DNA of 13,223 nt from JAVBSX01 sp031549565 (GCA_031549565.1 JAVBPO010000182.1:1-13223); one strand, 5' to 3'; positions 1 to 6,616 are shown, counted from the stretch's first letter. Numbers and translations are program-made. The notes: generated by a model from the sequence alone, not told the origin.

Positions 1-140
1 TGGTCCGCGAAGTCGCACACCGCCGGCCGACACGCCGGGTAGAATGATGCGCCGCAGTAACCGGCACTGGCCGAATTCGCTTCCAACGCGACCAGGCACA
101 AGCCCAGCACGAATGCAAGCGTCCTCAAAACCCTTTTCAT
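1..140 (-). CDS. Small secreted protein, N-terminal part only (runs off the left edge)
   Basis: Read on the minus strand from ATG at 140-138, the frame stays open to the window edge, giving 46 residues. The ATG has a very good Shine-Dalgarno sequence (AAAGGAGG, about 6 bases upstream), the clearest in the window. The N-terminus is a textbook signal peptide: MKR, a hydrophobic stretch (VLRTLAFVLGLCLVALEA), then a likely cleavage site near the SASA-G residues. The mature part begins GYCGASFYPACRP and has three cysteines within about 15 residues. That pattern suggests a short, disulphide-containing exported or surface protein. The function is unknown because most of the protein lies outside the window. 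I am confident of the start and of export, but not of any family. Confidence 0.72.
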   Translation of the reverse strand, partial: MKRVLRTLAFVLGLCLVALEANSASAGYCGASFYPACRPAVCDFAD

Positions 141-551
141 CTAAGCCTCCTTTAACTCGACAGAATTTTTTGAATCGTGGATGGACTCAATGCCGCTCAA
201 TCGGGGGGGGATAAGGGTGATTATCTTCCTGATTCTCGGGAGCGACACAATATCTCACGATAATGATAGGCCACAAAACTTGCTCTGTCGTGAAAAAACG
301 GGCAAAATAGTGAAAAAGTGACAAAGATACCGATGTCAGATCTTCACAAAACTTCCTTTGGGTCGAGGAAATCGGTCGTTTTGCGCCGGTTTTTCGCGAT
401 ATTCTCATTGCAAAGCAAATATGTGGAACACCACTTAGCGTAAAGTATCGTCGAACTCGGTAAACCACTTTAATCAAAGCAACGGCGCTGTTTAAATAAA
501 ATGGGAAATTTGGGTAAAGAAACCGAATGTGCCGCGGTAAACGTCCTTAAC

Positions 552-590
552 AAAGAGCCGGGGATGCAGCAAAGCGAAAACAAGGGGCGG
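552..590 (+). repeat. Degenerate copy of the AAAGAGCCG conserved-loop repeat
   Basis: AAAGAGCCGGGGA followed by a 13-base segment GCAGCAAAGCGAA (566-578) matches the left arm and loop of the hairpin at 8825-8853 (loop GAAGCAACGCGAA). The right arm here (AACAAGGGGCGG) is not complementary to the left arm, so no proper stem forms. I read it as a decayed copy. Confidence 0.5.
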
Positions 591-631
591 CAAGCAGCAA
601 AAAATTTCGATCTGAAAATCTGGTCCCCCCG

Positions 632-734
632 CCCCCGGCAGCCCGGGGGAGAGGGTTAGGGTGAGGGGGTGGAGCTGTTTGACGCCTCATTTCCCCTCAC
701 CCTAACCCTCTCCCCGGAAATACCGGGGAGAGGG
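632..734. repeat. Inverted pair of G-rich palindromic repeats (REPIN-like)
   Basis: Two copies of one element face each other. A perfect 23-bp inverted repeat pairs 646-668 with 693-715 (GGGGAGAGGGTTAGGGTGAG... and its complement) across a 24-base spacer. Each copy also has its own small hairpin at the outer end: 632-638 with 643-649 (CCCCCGG / CCGGGGG), and 706-717 with 723-734 (a perfect 12-bp stem, loop AAATA). A short palindromic head plus a conserved G-rich tail, doubled in inverted orientation, is the layout of REP doublets. The CCCTCACCCTAACCCTCTCCC motif is familiar as a repeat in many bacterial genomes. The right copy lies about 95 bases past the ptsI stop and could also weaken read-through there. 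Confidence 0.8.
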
Positions 735-777
735 GACCGGCGTTTTACGCAAAGCCAGAATCTGAGCAATCCCCGTT

Positions 778-812
778 CCGCAAGTTTCGCTTCGCTTCAC
801 ATGCGGCTCTTT
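778..812 (-). repeat. Conserved-loop hairpin just after ptsI
   Basis: On the minus strand, 23 bases after the ptsI stop, AAAGAG is followed by stem CCGCATGT (806-799), loop GAAGCGAAGCGAA (798-786) and ACTTGCGG (785-778). Seven of eight stem positions pair. The leader and the 13-base loop match the hairpin after dxr at 8825-8853, while the stem sequence differs. No T-run follows, so it is not a standard intrinsic terminator. Confidence 0.62.
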
Positions 813-829
813 GGGGTTTTCTTTGGGGG

Positions 830-2584
830 TTACCGGTTCACCAATTCCGGCACGATCGCCCGGAGGCGTTCGCGGAGCAAAGAACGGATGTCCCGGGCGC
901 TGTCCATTTGGAGCGCTTTGTCCGCGACTTCCCTGCACATCGGGAGATCGACCGAACGGCAGACCTTCTTGATCTCCGGCAAAACGCTCGGCGAACAACT
1001 CAAACTTCGCAGCCCGAGCCCGATCAGCAGCATCGTATAGAGAGAATTACTGCTCATCTGCCCACAAAGACAAACCGGCTTGTCCTCGTGGTTCGCGGCG
1101 GAAATCGTTTTCTGGATCATCCGCAAAACCGCCGGATCTTCCGAGTTGAACAGCGAACTGACGTCCTTGTTGCTTCGGTCGACGGCCAGCGTGTACTGGA
1201 TCAAATCGTTCGTTCCGATGCTCAAGAAATCGACTTCTTGCGCGAACTGATCGATCAGCACTACCGCCGAAGGAACCTCGACCATCATACCGACCGGAGC
1301 GTCCACATTGAACGGAATTCCTTCATCTTCCAGCTCTTCACGGACATCCCTGAGAATCATCTTCGCCTGCCGCCATTCGACAAGGCTGGAAATCAGCGGA
1401 AACATGACCCGGATATTGCCGTGGGCGCTGCATCGCAAAATCGCGCGAAGCTGCTGCTTGAACATCTGAACGTTACGCAGCGAAAGACGGATGCTGCGCA
1501 GTCCCAGGAACGGATTCCGCTCGTCGGTCGGCCGGGCGACGTTCGGCATTTTGTCCGCGCCGAGGTCGAACGTCCGGATCGTGACCGGTCGCCCGTTCAT
1601 CGCCTTGAGGACTTCGGAATAGGCTTCGTAATGCTCCTGTTCGTTCGGAACATGATTTTTATCGAGGCCCAGGTAGAGGAATTCCGTTCGGTACAGCCCG
1701 ATCCCATCGGCTCCGCGCTCCAGGCAATGGGCCGCTTCGTGCGGAAACTCGATATTGCCGAGCAGCTCGATCCGCACCCCGTCAGTTGTGATCGCTTCCT
1801 CTCCCCGGAGCGTGTCAAGCAAAGCGACGAACGAATGCCGTTTTTTGAGCTGCTGCTGATAATGATGAATCGTCTCCTCGTCGGGCCGGATGATGATCAT
1901 TCCGGAATCGCCGTCGATGATCACGGTGTCGCCGCCGGACACTTCATTCAGGAACGCCCCGACGCCGACCAGTGCGGGAATCTCCAGCGCCGCGGCGAGA
2001 ATCGCTGTGTGTCCGCCGGGTCCGCCCAGTTCGGTCACGAATCCTTTGACGAACTCCCGGTTGAGGTTGGCCGTTTCACTCGGCGTCAGGTTCGACGCAA
2101 GGACCAAAACGGGCGCGGTGAGCGCGTTCAAACCTTCCCGATGGATACCGAGCAGCAGGCGGAGCAAACGCTTTTCGATATCGTAAATATCCTGAATCCG
2201 TTCGGCGAGATAATTGGAATCGAGCCGGCGAAAGATGTCGGCGTACTTCCGAATCGTAACGCTGACCGCGTGTTCGGCGGAGAACATTTTTTCCCGGATC
2301 AGGTCCTCGATTTCCCCGACGAGTTTGGGGTCGCAAAGAATCTGGATGTGAGCTTCGAAGATGTCGGCGTATTTGGAGCCGAGCTCCTTTGCGACGGAAT
2401 CGCGATTTTGCGAGATTTCCTCTTCGGCGGTTTTCAGGGCGTCCTGGAACCGGCGGAGTTCATCTTCGACGGCGTCCTTGAGGACGAAATGTTTCGGGAT
2501 ACGAAAGCCCTCGGCGCCCATGACGAACGCCTCGCCGATTGCAACGCCGGGAGAAACGGCGATTCCCTGAAGTTTGATCATCAT
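830..2584 (-). CDS. ptsI: PTS phosphotransferase enzyme I
   Basis: Enzyme I takes phosphate from phosphoenolpyruvate onto a histidine and passes it to HPr; it is cytosolic. The 584 residues match the usual family length, with no extra GAF domain as in PtsP. The phosphorylated histidine is H192 in GGPGGHTAIL. The PEP-binding barrel is intact: R299 in YRTEF, R337 in IRTFDLGADK, E436 in MMVEVP, N459-D460 in GTNDLIQYTL, R470 and catalytic C507 in CLCGQM. Two motif positions are unusual: the S/T usually preceding the active histidine is Gly (GGPGGH), and CGEM reads CGQM. There are two adjacent ATG codons (2584, 2581) and no clear Shine-Dalgarno sequence. The gene follows the HPr gene after 29 bases, so the two are probably co-transcribed. 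A longer open frame runs antisense through it but is a shadow. Confidence 0.96.
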   Translation of the reverse strand: MMIKLQGIAVSPGVAIGEAFVMGAEGFRIPKHFVLKDAVEDELRRFQDALKTAEEEISQNRDSVAKELGSKYADIFEAHIQILCDPKLVGEIEDLIREKMFSAEHAVSVTIRKYADIFRRLDSNYLAERIQDIYDIEKRLLRLLLGIHREGLNALTAPVLVLASNLTPSETANLNREFVKGFVTELGGPGGHTAILAAALEIPALVGVGAFLNEVSGGDTVIIDGDSGMIIIRPDEETIHHYQQQLKKRHSFVALLDTLRGEEAITTDGVRIELLGNIEFPHEAAHCLERGADGIGLYRTEFLYLGLDKNHVPNEQEHYEAYSEVLKAMNGRPVTIRTFDLGADKMPNVARPTDERNPFLGLRSIRLSLRNVQMFKQQLRAILRCSAHGNIRVMFPLISSLVEWRQAKMILRDVREELEDEGIPFNVDAPVGMMVEVPSAVVLIDQFAQEVDFLSIGTNDLIQYTLAVDRSNKDVSSLFNSEDPAVLRMIQKTISAANHEDKPVCLCGQMSSNSLYTMLLIGLGLRSLSCSPSVLPEIKKVCRSVDLPMCREVADKALQMDSARDIRSLLRERLRAIVPELVNR

Positions 2585-2613
2585 CGTAGTCGCGTCGGAC
2601 CGAACTCCGACTT

Positions 2614-2922
2614 TCAGTCAAGGCTTCCTTCCTCACCCTGCTCTTCGTTAAATCGCGCACAGAATAGGGCGACGACGGCGTCCAGGGCGTCCTGAGCGTC
2701 TTTTTCATCCTCCCCTTCGACTTCGACGCGGAGCGTTTCCCCTTGTGCGGCTCCGAGCGAAAGGGTTTCCATCATACTGCGGACATCTGCCGAGGCGCTT
2801 CCCTTGTATAAGTGCACGGACGAACGGAAGCGGTTCGCTTCGTTCAACAGCAGCCGGCTGACGCGCAAATGGATCCCGGCCCGATTGGCCACGGTCACCT
2901 CTTTTGACAATTTATTCGACAC
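2614..2922 (-). CDS. ptsH: HPr-like phosphocarrier protein
   Basis: HPr receives phosphate from enzyme I on a histidine and hands it to IIA proteins. Counting from GTG at 2922-2920, the protein is 102 residues. H18 in AGIHLRVS fits the active-site position (usual form GLHARPA): the His and the Arg two places later are kept, but Ala and Pro are replaced by Leu and Val. S49 in RSMMETLSL corresponds to the regulatory serine phosphorylated by HPr kinase in Gram-positives and some other phyla. The C-terminal EGEDEKDAQDALDAV helix is typical, and an acidic tail extends past the usual end. The start is uncertain: no ATG fits, and GTG 2922 and TTG 2910 both lack a Shine-Dalgarno sequence. The frame stays open upstream to 3030, but that part is not HPr-like. 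Confidence 0.88.
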   Translation of the reverse strand: MSNKLSKEVTVANRAGIHLRVSRLLLNEANRFRSSVHLYKGSASADVRSMMETLSLGAAQGETLRVEVEGEDEKDAQDALDAVVALFCARFNEEQGEEGSLD

Positions 2923-2983
2923 GGAAATAGTAAGAAAGGTGTTGGAAAGCCGCTTACACCAACAGAAGCGTATTGAGTTTGTG

Positions 2984-3011
2984 AAGCAAAATACGCCGAT
3001 TAAAATCGGCG
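2984..3011 (-). terminator. Hairpin with T-rich tail between IIA and HPr (terminator or attenuator)
   Basis: On the minus strand, about 38 bases after the IIA stop, CGCCGATT and AATCGGCG form a perfect 8-bp palindrome (3011-2994; in practice a 7-bp stem with loop TTTA). It is followed by TATTTTGCTT (2993-2984). This is the shape of an intrinsic terminator, though its T-run is interrupted. It reads in the direction of the operon, so it may set partial termination before HPr and ptsI. A weaker 6-bp stem (ACGACC / GGTCGT) lies between it and the IIA stop. Confidence 0.6.
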
Positions 3012-3049
3012 ACAAAGCGCAAACGACCAATATAACACTCGGTCGTGCC

Positions 3050-3526
3050 TTACTTTCCGAACATGTTATTGTCGGCTTCCTCGATCAAGGTCAAAACGTC
3101 GTCTTTCACTTTCGCTTGTTTGAGAAAACGGCAAAACGCGTCGTCTTTAAGCTGTCGCGTGATGTGCTCCAGTGCCCGGAGATGCTCGCCCGGCCGGTCC
3201 GGCGGGGAAATGAGCAGGAAGAACAAATGAACTTTCTCGCAGTCGAGACTGTCGAAATCGATTCCGCCGTGGGAAACGGCAATGGTTCCGACGAGTTTTT
3301 CGACGCTCGGATGTTTCGTGTGCGGGACGGCGATTCCGCGACCGATCCCGGTGGAGCCGAGCTCTTCGCGTTTGATGATCGACTTGACGATTCCTTCGTA
3401 TTCGTCCTTGGGAATCCCGCCGGCGTCCAAGAGCGATTGAACCATCTCCCGGATGACGCCTTCCTTATCCGTCGCGTTGATCTCGGTGCGAATCGCGTCA
3501 AGCAATACAAAATCGACAAACTTCAT
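3050..3526 (-). CDS. PTS IIA protein of the fructose/nitrogen-PTS type (PtsN-like)
   Basis: The 158 residues form a single PTS EIIA type-2 domain. The phospho-acceptor is H69 in the signature GIGRGIAVPHT, preceded by REELGSTGIG, which is typical of the family. The late segment with LFFLLISPP and HLRALEHITRQL is also characteristic. ATG at 3526-3524 is preceded by AAGGAG with an 8-base gap, a good Shine-Dalgarno sequence. No IIB or IIC domain is fused or adjacent. In proteobacteria such a stand-alone IIA (PtsN) sits beside hpf and acts in regulation rather than sugar uptake; here it also follows hpf and precedes HPr and enzyme I. A regulatory role is therefore the best inference, but the protein controlled is unknown. 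Fructose-type IIA without its permease is the alternative. Confidence 0.93.
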   Translation of the reverse strand: MKFVDFVLLDAIRTEINATDKEGVIREMVQSLLDAGGIPKDEYEGIVKSIIKREELGSTGIGRGIAVPHTKHPSVEKLVGTIAVSHGGIDFDSLDCEKVHLFFLLISPPDRPGEHLRALEHITRQLKDDAFCRFLKQAKVKDDVLTLIEEADNNMFGK

Positions 3527-3547
3527 TCACCAAACTCCTTATGTTTT

Positions 3548-3641
3548 AATTACTAATTACGAATTACGAATTACGAATGACTGATTACGAATCAACAGAA
3601 TCAAAACCGTATGGTAATTCGTAATTAGTAATTCGTAATTA
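3548..3641. repeat. Inverted arrays of a 7-base repeat (AATTACG)
   Basis: From 3548 to 3596 heptamers follow in strict register: AATTACT, three AATTACG, then diverged AATGACT, GATTACG and AATCAAC. From 3614 to 3641 four heptamers run the other way (GTAATTC / GTAATTA). A perfect 20-bp inverted repeat pairs 3548-3567 with 3614-3633 across 46 bases. The arrays fill the gap between hpf and the IIA gene and reach the hpf stop codon. Confidence 0.85.
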
Positions 3642-3642
3642 A

Positions 3643-3972
3643 TTAAACTTCCGCTGCGACTTCGGCGGTGCTGGGGCGGTTGTGGCCCTGGATCTTCGTT
3701 TTATATTTGCGGATCTGTTGCTCCACTTTATGAACGACTTGATCGACGCTTCCGAAAAGGTCGCCGCTGGTATAGCTCGCCTGGAAATCGTGTTTGTGTT
3801 CCGCGGAAACCTGTAAATCGACGACAGGCTCGTCCGCCTTTTCCAGATCGACGGTCACGTGAATCGCGGTCAAACGTTCGAATAGCCGATTGAGTTTATC
3901 CACTTTGGATCGAATCAAATCCTGCGTCGGTTCGCTGATACTTCCGTGTCGTGTCGAAATTTTGATCTGCAC
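3643..3972 (-). CDS. hpf: Ribosome hibernation promoting factor (HPF/RaiA family), short form
   Basis: HPF binds the 30S subunit near the decoding centre and helps idle ribosomes dimerise or become inactive. Counting from GTG at 3972-3970 the protein has 109 residues, a normal short-form length, and begins VQIKISTRHGSI, the first strand of the family. The remainder fits: a helix with DLIRSKVDKLNRLF, a strand IHVTVDLEKAD, and late VHKVEQQIRKYKTKIQGH. There is no C-terminal dimerisation domain of the long form. I prefer GTG 3972 because AGGAG lies 8 bases upstream and the protein then starts at the fold boundary. An ATG at 4044 would add 24 unrelated residues and has no usable Shine-Dalgarno sequence. 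It appears to be the first gene of a run hpf, IIA, HPr, ptsI. Confidence 0.93.
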   Translation of the reverse strand: MQIKISTRHGSISEPTQDLIRSKVDKLNRLFERLTAIHVTVDLEKADEPVVDLQVSAEHKHDFQASYTSGDLFGSVDQVVHKVEQQIRKYKTKIQGHNRPSTAEVAAEV

Positions 3973-4158
3973 TCTTGCGACTCCTGGTTGACGGGTGAGA
4001 AGGTTTACCGCAATCTCTCGTTTGACGCCGGTGTTCCGACCCATTTTTTAGCCGGTACTCCGCGTTTCCATTCCGATTCACGGTAAAAAACCACCGCTCC
4101 GCTCCCCCGAGACAGGGGAAGGGAACGGCCGACTGCTTTCACAGTCTTACCGTCAAGT

Positions 4159-4186
4159 ATTATACAATCTTTTCCACAGGTGATAA
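4159..4186 (-). promoter_or_regulatory. Sigma-70-type promoter for the hpf-PTS run
   Basis: On the minus strand a perfect -10 box TATAAT (4164-4159) lies 16 bases after TTATCA (4186-4181), which matches 4 of 6 positions of TTGACA. It begins about 25 bases after the stop of the radical SAM gene. Transcription from near 4151 would give a leader of about 180 bases before the hpf GTG. The leader contains a C/G-rich stem (CTTCCCC / GGGGGAG, near 4101-4120) of unknown meaning. Confidence 0.65.
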
Positions 4187-4211
4187 TCCCGCCGTGAAAA
4201 TTTTTTAGCAC

Positions 4212-5033
4212 TCAACGGGAATAAAACGCGAGGACCGGCAGCCCGGTTCCCAGGCGGATACGGCCCGCGATCCGGTCGATCTGTCCCACGTCCAACGACG
4301 TGATGTTCGGATCCGGCGTGTTCCGTGCAACAGTGTAAACCTGAACGCCGAGCAATTGCCCCCCCTGTTCCCGAATGTCGTTGAGCCGACCGATGTACCG
4401 GTCGATTTCCTGTTCTTCGGGCCCGATTTCATGGTCGGCAAGAAAGAGCGTCTGAATCCAGATCGGATTTCTCTTTGATACATCCATGATATTTCGCAAA
4501 ACCGTTTCCAGTGGAACATTCGATCGGGAGATCTTTCGGTAGTACTCTTCGGAGCCCGCGTCGAGCTTGGCCCAGATTTCGCCATGGTTTTCCATGAGAA
4601 AGTCTACCGTTTGCGAAGTATGTTTCACGTGAAGCGCTGTTGCGTTGGTGATCAGCACGATCTTCGTTTCAGCTGGACAGAGTTCCCGGCGAACCTTTAC
4701 GGCGATTTCCACGGCGTCGTGAAACTGCGGCGACAAAGTCGGTTCGCCGTCGCCGCTGAACGCCAGATCGTTGAGTCGCCGTTTTTCCGGCGGGGTACGA
4801 CTGAACCATTCGTCCTCGAAAAGCTCGCCCGTGTTGAACATCGAAACCAGGATCCGAAGCTCCTGCTCAAGTACGCCCAGATCGACCGGTGCGGCGTTTT
4901 GATAACGAACCTCGTCCGGCGTATCTCCGAGAACCTGGCAGTAGACGCAAGCGAAATTGCAGCGATTAAAAATATTGATCCCAATGGAGACCCCGCCCGA
5001 CCGCCGCGAAACGACGGGGTAAACGTATTTCAT
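4212..5033 (-). CDS. Radical SAM protein, COG0731-like
   Basis: The protein has 273 residues from ATG 5033. It carries the radical SAM cluster motif CX3CX2C as C25, C29 and C32 (CNFACVYC) and a glycine-rich S-adenosylmethionine contact, SGDGEPT, at 93-99. The opening MKYVYPVVSRRSGGVSIGIN and the FSGDGEPTLSP block resemble COG0731-type Fe-S oxidoreductases, whose best-known relatives modify tRNA. This protein is shorter, and its substrate cannot be told from sequence. Such enzymes cleave SAM to a 5'-deoxyadenosyl radical and are cytosolic and oxygen-sensitive. A GTG at 5069 would add 12 residues (LTRKHSRSFRK) but, like the ATG, lacks a Shine-Dalgarno sequence; I chose ATG because family members begin near MKYVY. 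The upstream neighbour is the DUF1638 gene. Confidence 0.88.
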   Translation of the reverse strand: MKYVYPVVSRRSGGVSIGINIFNRCNFACVYCQVLGDTPDEVRYQNAAPVDLGVLEQELRILVSMFNTGELFEDEWFSRTPPEKRRLNDLAFSGDGEPTLSPQFHDAVEIAVKVRRELCPAETKIVLITNATALHVKHTSQTVDFLMENHGEIWAKLDAGSEEYYRKISRSNVPLETVLRNIMDVSKRNPIWIQTLFLADHEIGPEEQEIDRYIGRLNDIREQGGQLLGVQVYTVARNTPDPNITSLDVGQIDRIAGRIRLGTGLPVLAFYSR

Positions 5034-5076
5034 CTTGCGAAAAGAACGTGAATGTTTGCGAGTAAGCACCTTTGTT

Positions 5077-5161
5077 AATTATGAATTATGAATTACGAAT
5101 TATGAATCAAGGGAAAAAGACTCTTTCCGGCTACCAGCTACCGGCTACTGACTTCCGGCTA
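5077..5161. repeat. Heptamer array plus GGCTAC-type tandem repeat
   Basis: Positions 5077-5104 hold four in-register heptamers (AATTATG, AATTATG, AATTACG, AATTATG), then AATCAA, the same array type and end as at 3548-3596. From 5127 to 5161 a second degenerate repeat follows, built from CCGGCTAC, CAGCTAC, CGGCTAC and CCGGCTAC. It overlaps the 3' end of the DUF1638 gene and supplies its stop codon. Confidence 0.75.
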
Positions 5162-5882
5162 CTATCCTCTCCGAATACTCGAACTGGATCGATTGGCCCG
5201 GCTGGAGGACGAGGAAATCTTCATCGTTCCAGTCGCCGTCGAGGAGTCGTTTGAGCAACGATAAGTTGCCGGTCAGCTTCTCGAACGTCCAGCCGCGTTC
5301 ATCGGCCAGCCGGCGGGTTTCGGTCTCGAAACCGGCGTTCGGCTCGATTCCGGTTTCGATGAACGTCAAGCGGTCGTAATGCACCATACTGGACAGTTGC
5401 TCCCAAAGGTACTTTGCGTTCTCTTCGCCGTATTTTTCCTCCATCTGGTGATACGTCATGCTCATCCCGCTTTTGACCTGGACGGAGTCCGGAGAATGCA
5501 GCAACAGATCGCCGCCGCGCTCGATCCAGCCGGTCGTCTTGAAATAAGTGCCCGGATGCGATTCAAAGTAATCCATGTACCGCTTGCGATCACCGAGAAA
5601 AAGCGTGATGCAGTCGTGCGCCCGGGGCAAAATGATCGGAACGGTTCGGGCGGTCAATCCGACGACTCCACCGCTGCATAGCGCGTAGCCGAGAAGAATC
5701 GCGTCGTATTGGGACTCGTCGATTTGCGTGAGCACTTCATTGACGCGATTGAACATCCCTTTGCGACCGAGATCGTGGAGCCCTTTCGGGAGGAAATCAA
5801 CGTCGATCCGATGCGGCGATTGGGCCGCAAGAAAAGAAAGCTCCCGAAACAGGATTTCACATGCGACCAGTTTGAGATTCAT
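5145..5882 (-). CDS. DUF1638 family protein
   Basis: The 245-residue protein matches DUF1638 by eye: an N-terminal strand with KLVACEILFRE, then LPKGLHDLG, the central YDAILLGYALCSGGVVGL, and the signature PRAHDCITLFLG...YF...PGTYF...GWIER. Conserved C8, C69 and C91 with H89 and D90 look like metal or corrinoid ligands, which is an inference. The biochemical function is unestablished. Members often occur in anaerobes near corrinoid methyltransferase genes. ATG 5882 starts directly at the conserved domain. An upstream TTG at 5963 would add 27 unrelated residues. The last residues (RIVAGSQ) are encoded within an intergenic-type tandem repeat, so the C-terminus may be recently altered. It probably shares a transcript with sixA (112 bases upstream) and the radical SAM gene. 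Confidence 0.88.
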   Translation of the reverse strand: MNLKLVACEILFRELSFLAAQSPHRIDVDFLPKGLHDLGRKGMFNRVNEVLTQIDESQYDAILLGYALCSGGVVGLTARTVPIILPRAHDCITLFLGDRKRYMDYFESHPGTYFKTTGWIERGGDLLLHSPDSVQVKSGMSMTYHQMEEKYGEENAKYLWEQLSSMVHYDRLTFIETGIEPNAGFETETRRLADERGWTFEKLTGNLSLLKRLLDGDWNDEDFLVLQPGQSIQFEYSERIVAGSQ

Positions 5883-5994
5883 CGACGTTCCGGGATAATG
5901 TCTACGCTTGCCAAGCACTTCGCACACGTCCCGAAAACTTAATCGAGTTTTCGCAAAACACAAGGCGGCAGGGCCGCTGCCAACCCCGACCGTT

Positions 5995-6477
5995 TCATCG
6001 TGTCAGAGTGAAAACGGAGTTTCCCTTTTCCGAAACGCACTTCGTCCAGGAATCCGTTTTCCAGCGGATCCCGTAGACTGCCGAGGTGGGAATCTTTTCG
6101 AGGTTCTCGCCGAGCAGTTGATTGACCGCGTTCGTGATTCCCGGATGGTGTCCGACGAGCATTGCCGAGCCGACGCTTTCCGGCAACGCTTTAATCGCGT
6201 CGAGATAATCGACCGCAGCCCCCTCGTAAAGCGGAGCGCAAAGAGCGAACACATCGGTCGGCAGTTCCAGGCCCTGAAAAACCATCATCGCCGTTTGGAT
6301 CGCCCGGACCGCGGGACTGGAAAGCAGCATGTCCGGGCGAATCTTTTCCTTCTTGAGAGCCGGGATCACGGTTTGCAGTTGCTTGATTCCTTTGGCCCCC
6401 AACGGACGATCAAAGTCGCAAAGGTCGTCGTAGTCCCAGGAAGATTTGGCATGTCGGACAAGATAAAGTGTTTTCAT
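5995..6477 (-). CDS. sixA: SixA-type phosphohistidine phosphatase
   Basis: The protein is 160 residues, the normal single-domain SixA size, in the histidine phosphatase superfamily. The catalytic RHG-type motif is LVRHAKSSW with H9. The family block SSPAVRAIQTA (53-63) provides R58, and the second conserved histidine lies in VGHHPGITN (110-111). SixA removes phosphate from phosphohistidine proteins; in E. coli it acts on the PTS-Ntr carrier NPr, so its presence near a PTS phosphorelay makes functional sense here, although it is a separate transcription unit. ATG 6477 begins exactly at the fold (MKTLYLVRH). An in-frame ATG at 6531 would add 18 residues without homology. There is no clear Shine-Dalgarno sequence. 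A different phosphoester substrate remains possible. Confidence 0.88.
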   Translation of the reverse strand: MKTLYLVRHAKSSWDYDDLCDFDRPLGAKGIKQLQTVIPALKKEKIRPDMLLSSPAVRAIQTAMMVFQGLELPTDVFALCAPLYEGAAVDYLDAIKALPESVGSAMLVGHHPGITNAVNQLLGENLEKIPTSAVYGIRWKTDSWTKCVSEKGNSVFTLTR

Positions 6478-6616
6478 GGATTCGGTTTGAAGGATGGGGT
6501 TGCGAGGCTGCCTTTCGCATGATCCTATCATAACGCAATTGGGATAATATTACGGCTTCGTTAAGAAACCGTGAAATTTCAACGCCGCCCGGCACCAGGA
6601 TTCTTTCCCCCGTGAA

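Larger units (their letters stand above)
141..829. other. Gene-free stretch rich in repeats
   Basis: This stretch of about 690 bases separates the secreted-protein gene from the end of ptsI. I found no convincing gene. A 96-codon frame at 187-477 (minus) lacks a good start, a Shine-Dalgarno sequence or a protein-like composition. The first 400 bases are AT-rich and contain a run of eight G at 203-210; they probably hold the promoter and 5' leader of the leftmost gene, but I could not choose boxes with confidence. The second half carries three repeat elements, listed separately, at 552-578, 632-734 and 778-812. Confidence 0.6.

Noticed and set aside
187..477. 96-codon minus-strand frame in the left intergenic stretch
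   Set aside because: No Shine-Dalgarno sequence, no signal or domain, unusual composition, and it covers the probable promoter and leader region of the leftmost gene.
908..2695. 595-codon open frame on the plus strand, longer than ptsI itself
   Set aside because: It is antisense to ptsI and reads as an Arg/Asp-rich mirror with no family motif. The minus frame carries every enzyme I catalytic motif.
2923..3030. N-terminal extension of HPr to a TTG at 3030
   Set aside because: The extra 36 residues are Cys- and Phe-rich and unlike HPr, and they span the terminator-like hairpin.
3548..3641. CRISPR array
   Set aside because: The repeats are 7 bases in direct tandem without spacers, and no cas gene is near.
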